NCBI GenBank assembly: GCA_029876055.1
Contig: CM056880.1
Span: 1,364,001 to 1,428,000, forward strand
Reading direction: 5' to 3'
Length of the DNA stretch: 64,000 bases
DNA from: Madurella fahalii
Lineage: Eukaryota; Ascomycota; Sordariomycetes; Sordariales
Position 1 is the first letter of the stretch; each line of letters begins with the position of its first letter. The notes under the pieces were generated by a model that ran no database searches, had not been told where the DNA came from, and saw nothing but the letters and a program-made list of their open reading frames with translations. Both the position numbers and the translations under genes were made by a program. Positions 20,658-32,500 of the stretch are shown here, one piece after another.

Positions 20658-22266
20658 GGTGCGCGGGCTTGTCTCTTGCTAGTTGTTGCTTGTTGCCTTC
20701 CACATGGGACAGATAGATTCCGAGCTTGTATCGTCTGCGATTTGGACAGAATATTTGGGGGGAGGGGGTTGGCGGGTGGAGATGGCAGGAGATCACATCC
20801 AGAGATCGGTCGATTGGAAGCTCGAGTTGGTGGTCTTGCGGTGACGGTCAAGAGCACTTGACAGGGGTGGTCAGTGACGGAGCTCAGTGATGCGGGGTCA
20901 CCTTGACGCTTCCAGATCTAGTCGGAGGCGCAGACAATTTGTTACGGTCCCCTTTGGAAATGCAAGTGCGATGCCAGATTGGAAATGGAAAAATTAGTTA
21001 ATGTAAAAAGAATGCAAGTTCTTTTAACAAACGCAGCTTTGGCACCGCCGTCTCGTTATTGCTACAGCACGATCGGAAGATCAACAATCAAGTCCGGGGT
21101 CCAGGCCAGCCCCGGCGGCCGCTCCCGTCACCGATGGATTGAAGTTGGCCCCGCTCTAGCTCTTATCAGGCTTGGAAAGGGCCCTTATCAGTTCATGCAC
21201 CGTCAGACGAGGAAACCACATGACGGGGCACGGAGTCAAGTACGGATGTAAATGGCATCAATTGCATGTACATCCGGAACCCCTGGGCGCAAATCAGGAA
21301 CGGGAAGTTCTTAGCTGGCAGCGGTATTTCTGCTGCGCTGCTTCCTTGTTCTGCGAAAGCACCACCAGGTTGCGTTGTCCAAGCCCGTTGAAACCTTCGA
21401 GCCAGTTGATATGAAGATTAGCTGTTTGGCAACTACACGTAGAACAGATAACACTTTCGCGTCTTCATAACAATTTATATGTTTTTGCCTGGAATGTTTG
21501 GACGCAACCAGTCAGACGACAGATTAGGCCAACACGCCTGGCACTCATAGAACCTTATGAGCTGCGGATGACTGGGCCCGGTTGCACTGCCTCTCGCGAA
21601 GGTACCTAAACAAATGAGGTTTGTGTGCGGTGATCGAGAAGATCACACTGTGCTCTCAGTCGCGCAATGCCCGATCCAGTGATGGAGTCCGAGCGGTGAC
21701 AGTATGCATATTGTTCTGAGAACCCCCCATATGTTACGGTTCAATCATGGAAATTGCACCTCCTGCATTGTGTCTGCTCACCGGAGCTGGTCCGGGCGCA
21801 CCGAGATCGCGTCGTCCTAGGGAACGGCTAGACACGCTTGCACTGTGTGGCAGGAAACTTGCCCCTCCCCCACTCAAGGCTCAGGACCCAATCAGAAAAA
21901 TATTGTCCTTTTTTTGCTCCCCTCCTTCTGCACGCCAAAACACCCCCTCCTGCGACTCACTTTCGGTGTCCTCAACACGCCGCCTGCCGGATTTTATATA
22001 TTTTTATTTTGTTTTACTCGCGACGCTTGACCGTCGACGCGTTATTTCCCACGACTTCTCCTTGCGATAGCCGCGGTGGCTGAGTGACGTGATCTACCAA
22101 TACATTGTCCGCGCCCTCTGCCCATTCTGCACTGCCCGAGCTCGATTCCCCCAGGCCCGGTTCGGTCTCGGGTAGCAAGGGCTGTCGAGCCGCGTCTACT
22201 CCAGAGAGCCACAACTACTTTCTCTAACCCGGAACCTTAGTCAAAGACCACTGCATCCTCGTCAAT
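20658..22266. promoter_or_regulatory. Divergent upstream region between SDS23 and PSE1
   Basis: About 1.6 kb with no supported gene. The PSE1 5' UTR probably lies in the pyrimidine-rich stretch 21890-22200. Open frames here are short and overlap. Confidence 0.5.
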
Positions 22267-25200
22267 ATGTCGTTGCTGCCGGCTGAGGTTAACGCCCAGC
22301 TGGCTCAGCTTCTCCAGCAGCTTCAGTCTCCAGACAACAATGCCCGATCCCAGGCTGAGGAGGTTCTCCAGAATCAGTGGACTAGTCAGCGGCCGGACTG
22401 GCTCTTGATGGGCTTGGCCGAACAGATCGGGAACTCGAGCGATTCATCCGTATGTTCTCTTAACTTTTGACGGACGGATCCCATCTAACCATCCTGACCC
22501 TCGGAATGCCAGATGCGGTCGTTCGCGGCAGTTATTTTCCGCCGAATAGCCTCCAAGACGCGGAAGATCGGCAACGCCGACAATGTCGACATGTTTATTT
22601 CTCTCGACAAGGACCAGGGCAACGTCATCCGCGCAAAGCTATTGGAAACACTGCTGTCGGAAACTGACAAGGCTGTCCGGAACAAGATCAGCGATGCGGT
22701 TGCTGAACTCGCCAGACAGTACTATGACAGCGGTTCGTGCACACCCACGAACGGTTTTGGCAGCTCGATACTGACATGTCCCCAGGCGATTCGTGGCCAC
22801 ACCTCCTCCAGGTTCTTTTCAGCCTGAGCCAGGCGCCTGATGCAGGCGGGCGCGAGACTGCATTCCGCGTCTTCACAACAACGCCGGGCATCATTGAGAA
22901 GCAGCACGAGGACGCTGTTGCCAGCGCGTTCGCTCAAGCCTTCAAAGACGATTCGGTGGCGGTACGGAATATTTCCGTCGATTCTGCTAGCGCGGCCTGC
23001 TGACTGGAATTGCAAGGTTCGCCTCGCTGCCATGGAGGCCTTCGCCTCCTTTTTCCGCAACTTGAGCAAGAAAGATCAAACCAAATACCATGTCCTCTTG
23101 CCTGAGGTCCTCAACATTCTCCCTCCCATCAAGGATTCTCAGGACTCGGAGGATCTTTGCAAGGCGCTTGTCGCGCTCATCGACCTCGCCGAATGCGCCC
23201 CCCGGATGTTCAAGCAAGTCTTCAACGTCCTGGTTCAGTTCTGCATCTCGGTTATCCAAGACAAGGAGCTCAGCGACCTAGCACGGCAAAACGCTCTGGA
23301 ACTCATGGCAACCTTTGCCGATTATGCGCCTTCGATGTGCAAGAAAGATCCGAACTATACCAATGACATGATTACCCAGTGTCTGAGCTTAATGACTGAC
23401 CTAGGCGAGGACGACGATGACGCCGCCGAATGGCTCGCGGCCGACGACCTCGACAATGAGGAGAGCGACCTACACCACGTTGCGGGTGAGCACTGCATGG
23501 ATCGTCTCGCCAATAAGCTTGGGGGCCTGGTCATCCTTCAGCCGACCTTCAACTGGCTTCCTCGCATGATGAACTCGCCTGCTTGGAGAGACCGGCATGC
23601 TGCGCTAATGGCGATATCCGCCATTTCTGAGGGCTGTCGCGACCAGATGATTGGCGAGCTCAAGCACGTCCTCGAGCTGGTCGTTCCCGCTTTGAAGGAT
23701 CCCCACCCCCGTGTCCGCTGGGCCGGCTGCAACGCGCTGGGTCAGATGAGCACGGACTTTGCGCCTACGATGCAGACGGAGTACTACGACACAGTTCTCT
23801 CCGCTATTCTCCCGGTTCTTGACTCTCCGGAGGCCCGGGTCAAGTCTCACGCCGCCGCCGCGTTGGTCAATTTTTGCGAGGAGGCCGAAAAGCACGTCCT
23901 CGAGCCTTATCTCGACGGTTTGCTTACGGCCCTGTACCGACTTCTCCAAAACGAGAAGAGATACGTGCAAGAGCAAGCGTTGTCGACAATTGCCACCATC
24001 GCCGATGCGGCCGAGCAAGCCTTTTCGCGATACTACGATACCCTGATGCCACTCCTTGTCAACGTCCTTGGGCGTGAGAACGATAAGGAGCACCGGTTGC
24101 TCCGAGCAAAGGCGATGGAATGCGCCACCCTGATAGCGCTCGCGGTGGGCTCGGAGCGCCTTGGCGGAGATGCAGTCTTGCTGGTAGGGTTGTTGGGGAC
24201 CATCCAAGATAGCGTCCTGGATCCAGACGACCCACAAGCTCAGTATCTAATGCACTGCTGGGGAAGAATGTGCCGTGTCATGGGCAAAGCCTTCTTGCCG
24301 TATTTGCCCAAAGTTCTGCCGCCATTGCTCGAGCTGGCGAGCGCAAAGGCCGATATCCAGCTTTTGGATGACGACGAGCAGATCGAAAAGTTCCAGCAAG
24401 AGGACGGCTGGGAGTTGGTGCCGCTGCGCGGCAAGACCATTGGCATCAAGACCAGTTCTATGGACGACAAGCACATGGCTATTGAGCTCCTTGTCGTCTA
24501 CGCTCAGGTGCTTGAGGAAGCCTTCGCCCCTCATGCGGACGAAATCATGGAGAAGATTGCGCTTCCCGGTCTCGCCTTCTTTTTCCATGACCCGGTCCGG
24601 TTTGTGTCAGCCAAGCTTGTCCCACAGCTCCTCAGCTGCGTCAAAAAGGCCTACGGGCCCCAATCGGAGCAACTCGCGAGCCTGTGGGCTAAGACGGTCG
24701 ATAAGCTCCTCGAAGTGCTCACGGCGGAACCCGCTGTCGATACCCTTGCCGAGATGTATCAGTGCTTCTACGAATCAGTCGAGGTTATTGGGAGGCCGTG
24801 CCTGGCCGATGGGCACCTAGCCCGGTTTATCGAGTCGGTCTCCTCGACTCTTGAAGACTACAAAGATCGCGTTGCCCAGCGCGAGGAGGAGCGGCGGGGC
24901 GTGACCGCGGAAGATGCTGAAGACGAGCAAGAAGAGCTTATCATGGCGATTGAGGACGACCAGACGCTGCTCTCCGATATGAATAAAGCCTTCCACTGCG
25001 TCTTCAAGTACCATGGTGTCAGCTTCCTACCCCACTGGGAGCGCCTTCTCGAGACGTACCAGGGGTTCCTCAAGTCGGAGGACCCGATGCAGCGTCAGTG
25101 GGCGCTGTGCATCATGGACGACGTCTTGGAGTACTGCGGTGCCCAGAGCAGCCAATATGCCAACTTCATCACGCAACCGCTGCTGCAGGGCTGCCAGGAC

Positions 25201-25778
25201 CCGGCGCCAGCAATTCGGCAGGCAGCTGCCTACGGCATCGGCGTGGCAGCACGTCATGGCGGCGATGCCTGGGCGCCATTCCTGGGCGGAGCTGTGCCCT
25301 ACCTCTTTGAGGTCATGCGGGTTCCCGACGCACGCGACGAAGTCAACATCTACGCGACAGAGAATGCATGCGCAGCAATTGCGAAGATACTACATTTCAA
25401 CGCTTCGAACGTTGGCTCGCCAGACCAAATCGTTGCAGAATGGGTCAATACCCTGCCAATCACCAATGATGAGGAGGCAGCGCCGTACGCATACCTATAC
25501 CTGGCAGAGCTCATCAGCAAGTAAGTATTGACCCTTCACTCCCGCATACGGAGCGAGCTGACATTTCCAGACAACACCCCGCGGTCACCTCGCAGGCGGC
25601 ACGAGTATTCGTCTTCGTTGGGCAGGCTCTGGAGGCTGAGGCCCTGACGGGCCAAAATGCAGCGCGTGTTGTGGCGGCGACCAAGATGCTTTTGGAGGGG
25701 ACGAAAACGGACGTCATGCCACTGCTTCAGCAGTTCTCTCCCGAGGCACAAAACGTAATCCGGGCGCACTTTAGCTAG
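22267..25778 (+). CDS. PSE1: Karyopherin/importin beta-3 (Kap121, PSE1)
   Basis: Five exons (22267-22449, 22513-22732, 22786-22961, 23017-25520, 25571-25778) encode 1096 aa, the usual length for Kap121/IPO5. The N-terminus MSLLPAEVNAQLAQLLQQLQ and the following QAEEVLQNQW form the importin-beta N-terminal HEAT region. The body is a chain of HEAT repeats, including ALMAISAISEGCRDQMIGEL, HPRVRWAGCNALGQMSTDF, VKSHAAAALVNFCEEAEK and YVQEQALSTIATIADAAEQ. An acidic loop (LGEDDDDAAEWLAADDLDNEE) matches the family. The product carries ribosomal proteins and other cargo through the nuclear pore with Ran-GTP. The stop seen in frame just after 22990 lies inside intron 3 (22962-23016), whose removal joins DDSVA to VRLAAMEAF, so it is not a frameshift. 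Confidence 0.96.
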
Positions 25779-26367
25779 TACAGAGGCCACGAATTACCAC
25801 AGAGCAGCGTCAGCGAGGACTGGCAACGTAACTACGTCCACACTAGAGGTTCCGGTTCCAGGTGGCTGATAGGATATGGAAGGTTTACCCGACGCGTAAA
25901 AGGGGCAAGCACGCCCGGAGACGATAGACCGGGCAGGCATTAGCAAGTGGCCTGTGGAGGACAGAAAGGCGATGCGCAAAATGGGGGAGGGAGGATGTTG
26001 ATGATACCATTAGTTGTTATCTCTAGCTAGCCCCAGCCATGTCGCAGAGCATGCACGGGGATGCTTCCGTTAGGTTGCGGACTAAGAATAAAAGCGCGAG
26101 AAAATATGTCACTGTCCCTTGTGTGGCTTGATGGGAAAGGGATGGGCTCGAGAAATTCACAGGGCACTCCACTGGGCATGTCCGGAAATCCGCCTCTTTG
26201 TCTCCCTTGATATGAGGAGCGAAGAGGAGTGCATTGGCCTAGTGCCCTATTGGTTCCACAGGGATGGGATGGATGCCAAAACAAAAAGGAAAGGGAGCTT
26301 AGGCCGGGCTGCGTGCTAAGTATTGATTGCAAAGGGGGAGGGGGGAAAAAAAGGAAAAAAAGAACAT
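25779..26367. other. 3' region of PSE1; no gene seen
   Basis: Contains the PSE1 3' UTR and the downstream flank of the minus-strand tRNA-Ser. Plus-strand A runs near 26346-26362 are T runs on the tRNA strand, directly after the tRNA 3' end, and fit RNA polymerase III termination. Confidence 0.5.
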
Positions 26368-26465
26368 CGACAACTACAAGATTCGAACTTGTGAGGGCGA
26401 ACCCAACAGATCTCATGAACATGGGCAATTCAAGTCTGTCGCCTTAACCACTCGGCCAAGTTGTC
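26368..26465 (-). tRNA. tRNA-Ser(UGA) with a short intron
   Basis: The minus strand gives a 98-nt precursor. The acceptor stem is GACAACT/AGTTGTC with discriminator G. The D arm is GCCGAGTGGTTAAGGC. The anticodon stem is ACAGA/TCTGT. The loop starts CTTGAA, giving anticodon TGA, and is interrupted after the base 3' of the anticodon by an intron of about 17 nt (26412-26428). A long class II variable arm (TGGGTTCGCCC) and T loop TTCGAAT follow. These are hallmarks of fungal tRNA-Ser. Confidence 0.93.
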
Positions 26466-27117
26466 ACTGTCGCTTACTTGATTACGTGATTTCTTGGACG
26501 CGGATTGTCTAGTTAGGCTTGCTGCCCGTTGTTTGGTCGAGTCGGGTGCTGGGTTGGGGGATTTGGAGAACACTGGGAACGGCGGTTTTGGTGGCGCGCT
26601 CCGCCGCGCGGGCGGCAAGGGATTGGCGGGCGAAGGTTTGCTGTTGGTTGAGGCGGTGCTGTGGCGCTGTTTAGATTTTTCGGGGGTTCTCATTTCTGTT
26701 TTTTTTTTTCTTTTTTTTTTCATGCTGAGGGATTGCGGAATCGGTGGTGGCTTCCTTGGGAGGCTTTGAGAAGATGCAAGGTGCTTTTATGGAGTGGTAC
26801 TGTACAACCGGGGTTCTTAAGAACCATTTTTTATTTCCTCTCTTCATCCTTTGAGTTTGGGAGCCCAATGAATTGTGTGGCTTGAGGGTTGCTCTTTGCA
26901 TTTGACTTGACTTGGTTGAGAGAATCCGCCATTGGAACAGGAGTGTGTCCACATTGATGCGCCCGTATCCTCAAAGATTGAACCGAGCAACGCCTTCAGC
27001 TCCAGGGCTTGGATTTCTGCTGCCATTCCTCGCCAGCCCGTGGGACGCCGCTCATGTAGGATGGAGAGCGTGCGAAGGTTCTTGTCACAGAATCTCGTCG
27101 AGCTTCCCGACCTCCGA
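26466..27117. other. Intergenic region between tRNA-Ser and the Rsa3-like gene
   Basis: No supported gene. It carries T-rich tracts (for example 26700-26720). The right end is the 3' UTR of the minus-strand Rsa3-like gene. Confidence 0.45.
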
Positions 27118-27387
27118 TTAAGACTTGCTAGCGGGCCGAGCAGCAGCCGTGATGATCCTCCTCTGCTCCTCGGGAGAGAACAGCGCTGTCCCCTGCTGCA
27201 GCGCGCTTACGAGGATTTGCACGGCATCGTTCTTGAAGTCGTCGGCGGCGCGCACCTTGTCGAGCTCCTCGGCAAACTCTTTGGTGGCCCTTTGAAGGTA
27301 GTACGAGGTGAATTCGGCGGTAACTTCCTGGTCGGATTTTTGGGGCGGGGCCATCTTTGACGAATTTCCTTGATGCTCGAGCGCCAT
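27118..27387 (-). CDS. Rsa3-like ribosome assembly protein, short form
   Basis: A single-exon frame of 89 aa begins at the ATG at 27387 (MALEHQGNSSKMAPPQ); a second Met at residue 12 could also start it. The core, VTAEFTSYYLQRATKEFAEEL then DKVRAADDFKNDAVQILVSAL and QQGTALFSPEEQRRI, resembles the conserved C-terminal domain of Rsa3, a factor of early 60S ribosome assembly. Yeast Rsa3 has a long charged N-terminal half that is absent here. It could be a natural minimal version, or upstream exons could be missing. The call is from remembered family pattern. Confidence 0.6.
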   Translation of the reverse strand: MALEHQGNSSKMAPPQKSDQEVTAEFTSYYLQRATKEFAEELDKVRAADDFKNDAVQILVSALQQGTALFSPEEQRRIITAAARPASKS

Positions 27388-28359
27388 AACGATGGTTTCT
27401 GGAGATGAGAGTCTTGGGATGCAGATTGCTTGCCGAAGCTTCTTCAGTGGGGCAGAGTGCTGGGGGACTGTGCTCTAGCGCCATCTCTTTCGCGCCACAT
27501 GAGTCTCGGCTTTCTATAGAGGGCTCTCCAACAAGTTATCCATTCTATCTCACGATAATGGAAGTCATCCCTTTTTTTTTTTTTTTTTTTTTGGCTAATT
27601 CTAATTTAGTACAGCAAGGTAGTTGACGCCTTTCTTGTTCACTTAAAGATACAGCAAACTGTCACAATGGAAAACAATTCCGCTTCGGCTCATTCGTAGC
27701 CTCCACATGTCCTGGTAGTCCAACAATTGTCTGATTGGCGCAGTCCTGCATTCCCCTAAACCAGCATTGCGAGACATGTGTTGAACATCGAAACTCTTGA
27801 CACGTGGTACCCATGGCACGGCAGGTCTAAGGGACTTAACTGAAGCGAGTCCTGGGCCAGAATAAGCCGGGTAGTTGATGATCCGGCTCGCCGAACTCGT
27901 GCAGGGTCAAGGAGGCATGCAAACCCAAAAACGCCATGAGGCCATGGAAATTATGCCTCCGCATCAACGGCATTTTACCCTATAAACTTAAGGGTCCTAA
28001 AGAACGGAACCAGTCATGGTGGCTACCGCCCTAGGGGTGCCCGGGTGGCGGTACGAGCAGAACGATGTGGGCACCGATCTGTGCGTCGTATTGAGCGGAG
28101 CAATGCGATTGGCCGGCAACTTTCAGATGCCAAGAATACGACTTGCAAGTGAGGCTCGAGGCTCTCTAGGCATATGAATATGTAATTGCGAGATACGACG
28201 TGGTGTGAGAAGGCTGAAGAGAGCCGGGTTTAAATACACCTGGATGTCTGGTTGAGATATTACCCAAGTCCATACCGGGCAGTCCATAACTGTTGCGTTT
28301 CCCACGAGCCAGTGACACAAATTAACTGGAGAAAGGCAAATCAACAACGTCCAACCGCC
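27388..28359. other. Intergenic region before the RTA1-like gene
   Basis: No gene is supported. A 21-nt T tract lies at 27572-27592. The part at 28024-28053 contains an inverted 7-nt repeat (TACCGCC/GGCGGTA). The RTA1 promoter should lie in the right half. Confidence 0.45.
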
Positions 28360-29580
28360 ATGGAGACTGGAGAGTATGGTAGGGACGTCCCATCCGCTGT
28401 GGAGCAATACACACTAACAGTACCCCATAGTCCCCGGTAGCGTCTATTTCTACGCTCCGAATAAAGGAGCCCCGGTGTTCTTCGCCGTCGCCTTTGCCGC
28501 TTCTGGTGCCTACCATATCTATCAATGCGTGTACGTACCTAACATGACTGATATGCGCAACTATGATCTCGGCAAAACTAACGTGAGACCCCATCAGTCA
28601 TTACCAAAGTTGGAGGCTGACCGGCCTCTACGTTTTCTGCGCCTTGCTCTTCACTGTCGGCTTCGTCGTCCGCGAGATTGGTGCCTTTGACTACGAGCAC
28701 CTCATCAAGTACATCGTCAGCATATGCCTCATCTACGCCGCGCCGTACGTACCCTACCTTACCTCCTCCCTCATCTTCCCCGTACCTTTTACTAAAACCT
28801 GCCCGCTTCTTCCCCTCCAGTCCGCTCCTCGAGCTCGCAAACTACAACATCCTCGGCCGCATTCTCTATTACGTCCCGTACCACTCGCCGATCCACCCGG
28901 GCCGGGTCATCACGACCTTCGCCTTCATCTCCTTCGTCGTCGAGGTCCTCAACGGCAACGGCGTGGCCTACAGCGCCAACCAGTCCCTGACCCATTCGCA
29001 GATGGAGATGGGCCGGGCGCTGCTCAAGGCGGCGCTGGTCATCCAGCTGGGCGTGCTGGCCCTGTTCGCGCTGCTGGCGGCCACCTTCCACCGGCGCTGC
29101 CACCGCGCGGGCATCCGCAGCGCCCAGCTGACCGCCGCGCTGCGCACCCTGTACGCGTCCACCGCGCTGATCGGCGTCCGCACCATCTTCCGCGTCGCCG
29201 AGTACTGGAGCATCGCGCAGCACAACTTCTGGGAGCCCGGCCTGGACCCCATGACGCTGAGCCCCATGATCCGGTACGAGTGGTTCTTTTACGTGTTCGA
29301 GGCCGGGTTGATGGTCGTGAACCACGTCATGATGAACGTCCGGCATCCGAGGAAGTACCTGCCCAAGAGCACCAAGACGTATCTGAGCGCGGCCGACGGC
29401 AAGACGGAGATCATGGGCCCGGGGTATAAGGATGGGAGGAAGTTCTGGGTGACGCTGGTGGATCCGTTTGATATCGTTGGGTTGGTAAAGAACGGGGCCA
29501 AGGGCGGGAAGGAGGCGAGGTTTTGGGAGATGGAAGGAGATGCGGGAACGAGGGGCAAGGGAGATGTTGAGGCTCAATGA
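28360..29580 (+). CDS. RTA1-like seven-transmembrane protein
   Basis: Four exons (28360-28378, 28431-28530, 28598-28744, 28821-29580) encode 341 aa. The first exon is only 19 nt. The protein reads METGEYVPGSVYFYAPNKGA and then seven hydrophobic segments, including VFFAVAFAASGAYHIYQCV, LYVFCALLFTVGFVVRE, YIVSICLIYAAPPLLELANYN, ALVIQLGVLALFALLAATF, TLYASTALIGVRTIFRVAEY and FFYVFEAGLMVVNHVMMNV. LELANYNILGRILYYVPYHSP and IGVRTIFRVAEYWS are RTA1-family signatures. The family, named from yeast Rta1, is linked to lipid transport and resistance to membrane-active compounds; the substrate here cannot be deduced. The C-terminal tail is hydrophilic and cytosolic-looking. Confidence 0.92.
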
Positions 29581-32500
29581 TTTTCTGATGGTTGACTTTT
29601 TCTTTGTTGCTAATAGGGTCTGGCCGTGGTAATCAGGAGCAGGGTTTTCGGGGATGGTTAGGTACTACTGCTTTGAATGTTACTGATAAATCTATGTTAG
29701 AATATTACTCACTCGATCGGCTCTAGCCCAACTCTCGAGTCAATAGGATATTCCATTGGCAAAGGGATGCGCCGAGACGGCTGGAGGGTGTTTGTGTCGG
29801 ATACGCACCTTCCGTTTTCCCGCATTCAAGCAGGTAACTTCCTTACAAACCCTGATCGGACGAAAGGGACAATAGTCGACTTGGCAGGGGGATTGGCGGT
29901 CTGCAATACAGGAGAAGGATCAATCGGGAACCTGCCTACATGATCACACTCGGCATCATCGACAACCGCGGATCCGGTCGCTGTGTTTACATCGTGGCAG
30001 GCATTACACGTAAGAGCGAGTTGCAACCTTAACATCCAGCAGGATCATAGACCTGAGCCCAAAGGCTACAGTAATGTTCCCAGCGCCCGCCGTGTCCGGA
30101 TGGTGCGGTCCTATGCACCTGTTCCCGGCCGCAGCATGTTTGGTTTGAATCCAATTGTACTGGACTTTCGTGCGAAGCTCGCACTTCAATACATTAGGCA
30201 ATAAATGGAAGGCTTTGACGAAGGAATCGAAAATTCGAGAATGGTGATGCCTGCCTGCTTAGGAGCAATCCTTGGAGGTAAACGATCCACAATCGTGGCC
30301 ATGCGCAATCCTCCTGCAGTAACGGGACGGTGGCTTGAGGTCACCCGGGCCATAACCCAAAACGGGCGCATGCCGGATTCGGCGCGGCCGGTAGGTAAAA
30401 TCTCTGATTACATCATCTGGCTCTTCCGATCATGGCCGCGCTAGTCTTGAGATAAGGTAGGAACACGTTTTGTTTGAGAATGGCAAGCGCGATGAAACAT
30501 TTGTGTGAGAGTGGAGATTCCCGGACGTTTCTCAAAACTCGGTCCCTGGCGCTCCGATTCCTAGTTCGTGATCCTATTTTCTCCACATCGGGTGATCCTA
30601 CGGCTTTTTGTCCGGTTCGAATGGCTTGGGAAGTCGGGGTTCCGGCCGCCCGTGGTGCATCCCGGGCCCGATAACATAACGGTTGGAAGACCGCCTCGCC
30701 GAAACCCGGGACCTGCTATCTCTCCCTGTCTCGCTGTGCACGCTGTCACGATGCTCACATTCCAGTTCAGAACTGGATACCCGATCCACCAAGCGCGGAT
30801 CCTAGCAACTGCTGGCGCCTTCCGACTGCAGGATCGGAACGCGCACTAAGAACAAGAACCCGAGCGGTCTTCGGTGAGTGGAGAAGAGAGCTGCCTAGCG
30901 CTTCCGAGGCGGATCATAGTGCCACAAGCTCGATTTTGATTCTAGAGGACCTCCTGCAATCTTCTTTAATGCAAAGCTTTGGATGTGTGGTGATTTGTAG
31001 TGCATAGAAGAAAACAAATCTTTCCAAGGCAATACCTTGCGTTGATAAAATCTGAAGCTATAAAGATGCTCTGCTTGAATCTCACTTGATAGACTCATGT
31101 TTTCCCCCAGTTCAGGCGGTCAACCATGCCCTCCCCCCCCCCTCCCCCCCTCCCCTCCCCTAGTCCCTCCCCGGCTTCCAGGTTCTGCACTGAACAAAGA
31201 TTCGATGATGGTGCTTTTCAAGACTAACAAGCTTCACTTCCCAGTCGCTTAGTAAGTTGGCCGGGCTTCCTCACTTGAAAGTTGTAACCGTCTATGGAAC
31301 CTCCAACTGTAGCCTCTTCGAAAATAAAGCACTATTAAGGTATAATAGGGGGGTGATGAGCAATCTCCTGTACGTGTTTTAGTATTGATCGCCTCCATAT
31401 CCCCTTTTACACTTGTCGAAAGCAGTCGATGAGGAAGTTAGGCGACTGTGAAACAGCCAAATCATATGAGGTCCCGGAGAGTGAGGATCAGAACACTCGA
31501 GGACTCATCCACGCCGGTCTCAACCTACGGCGATCTTCTAATCCTGGGGAGAGAAACAATCTGAGATACGGTCAGAATGGGACTGAGATTTTATCCGTGA
31601 ATGTTTGCTCAGAATGCTCGAAGGCTGATGAGCAGGGTAAGCATCGCGGTTGGCCAGAGAAATACGCCCGGCTAGCGGTGCTTACTGTTTTTAAAGCGAA
31701 AAAGGCTTCTATGCGCGGATGCCGTAGTACAGTACATATCCAGCGGCGGAGATGGAGGTGCGGATCGCGTATTGATCCCCGTGATATACAGCGTAGTAAG
31801 CACACCCCCTGACCTTCTCCACGCCGAGCCCGGCAGATGCTTATCATCGAGGGGTTGGGCCGCCGACCGCCGAGGGCCGGGGAGAAGTGGAGCACGGGGA
31901 CGCAGAATGCCCCGATTTACATAGAAAATGACAGAACCGTCGGGTCAGGGGTGATTATTATGTAGCATCTGGGCCTTTCCTAGCAAATTCCAACAGCGGG
32001 CCCCTGCTGCGCTAGATTCCTATCCTGGGAGAGGTGTAAGGGATTTGGCCAATGCGCCCGTCTTACACCTGCACCCGCGAGCGTTTGCACTGCAAACGTG
32101 CAGCTTTCTGCGATTTGGGCCGGCCGGGGGAAGTAATCCCTCTTCCAAAGATAGGGTTAGGGTAGACCGTACACTGTGTCTTTGCCGACTTTTGTCCGAG
32201 AGGAAGCGAGGGCATGTCGGGTTGCAGCAGTCTTCAGGGCGGGGTTCCCAGTTCTCTGCAGGTACTGTAAGAAGCGATTCATCACCGATGTTTGCTAATA
32301 AGATCGTTACAGATGTGCTCCACGAAACCCGGGCTGGCGGGAGCAGCCATGGGCAAATCACAGAACAGGGCAATCTCCACATCGCACATTTTGTGTCGCT
32401 AGTCTTGTCAACCCGCCTTCTCTCCTTTCCTGCGTTGGCACATCCTTCGCTCATGCTGCGTCAAGCAAACTTGCAAAAGAATCAGCGGCAATCGCTCCTG

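Noticed and set aside
22962..23016. Apparent frameshift and stop in the karyopherin gene
   Set aside because: The segment is a GT-AG intron with a CTGAC-type branch site; removal joins DDSVA to VRLAAMEAF as in the family.
30600..30640. GGTTCGAAT resembling a tRNA T loop
   Set aside because: The flanking bases do not form a T stem and no anticodon arm is present upstream.
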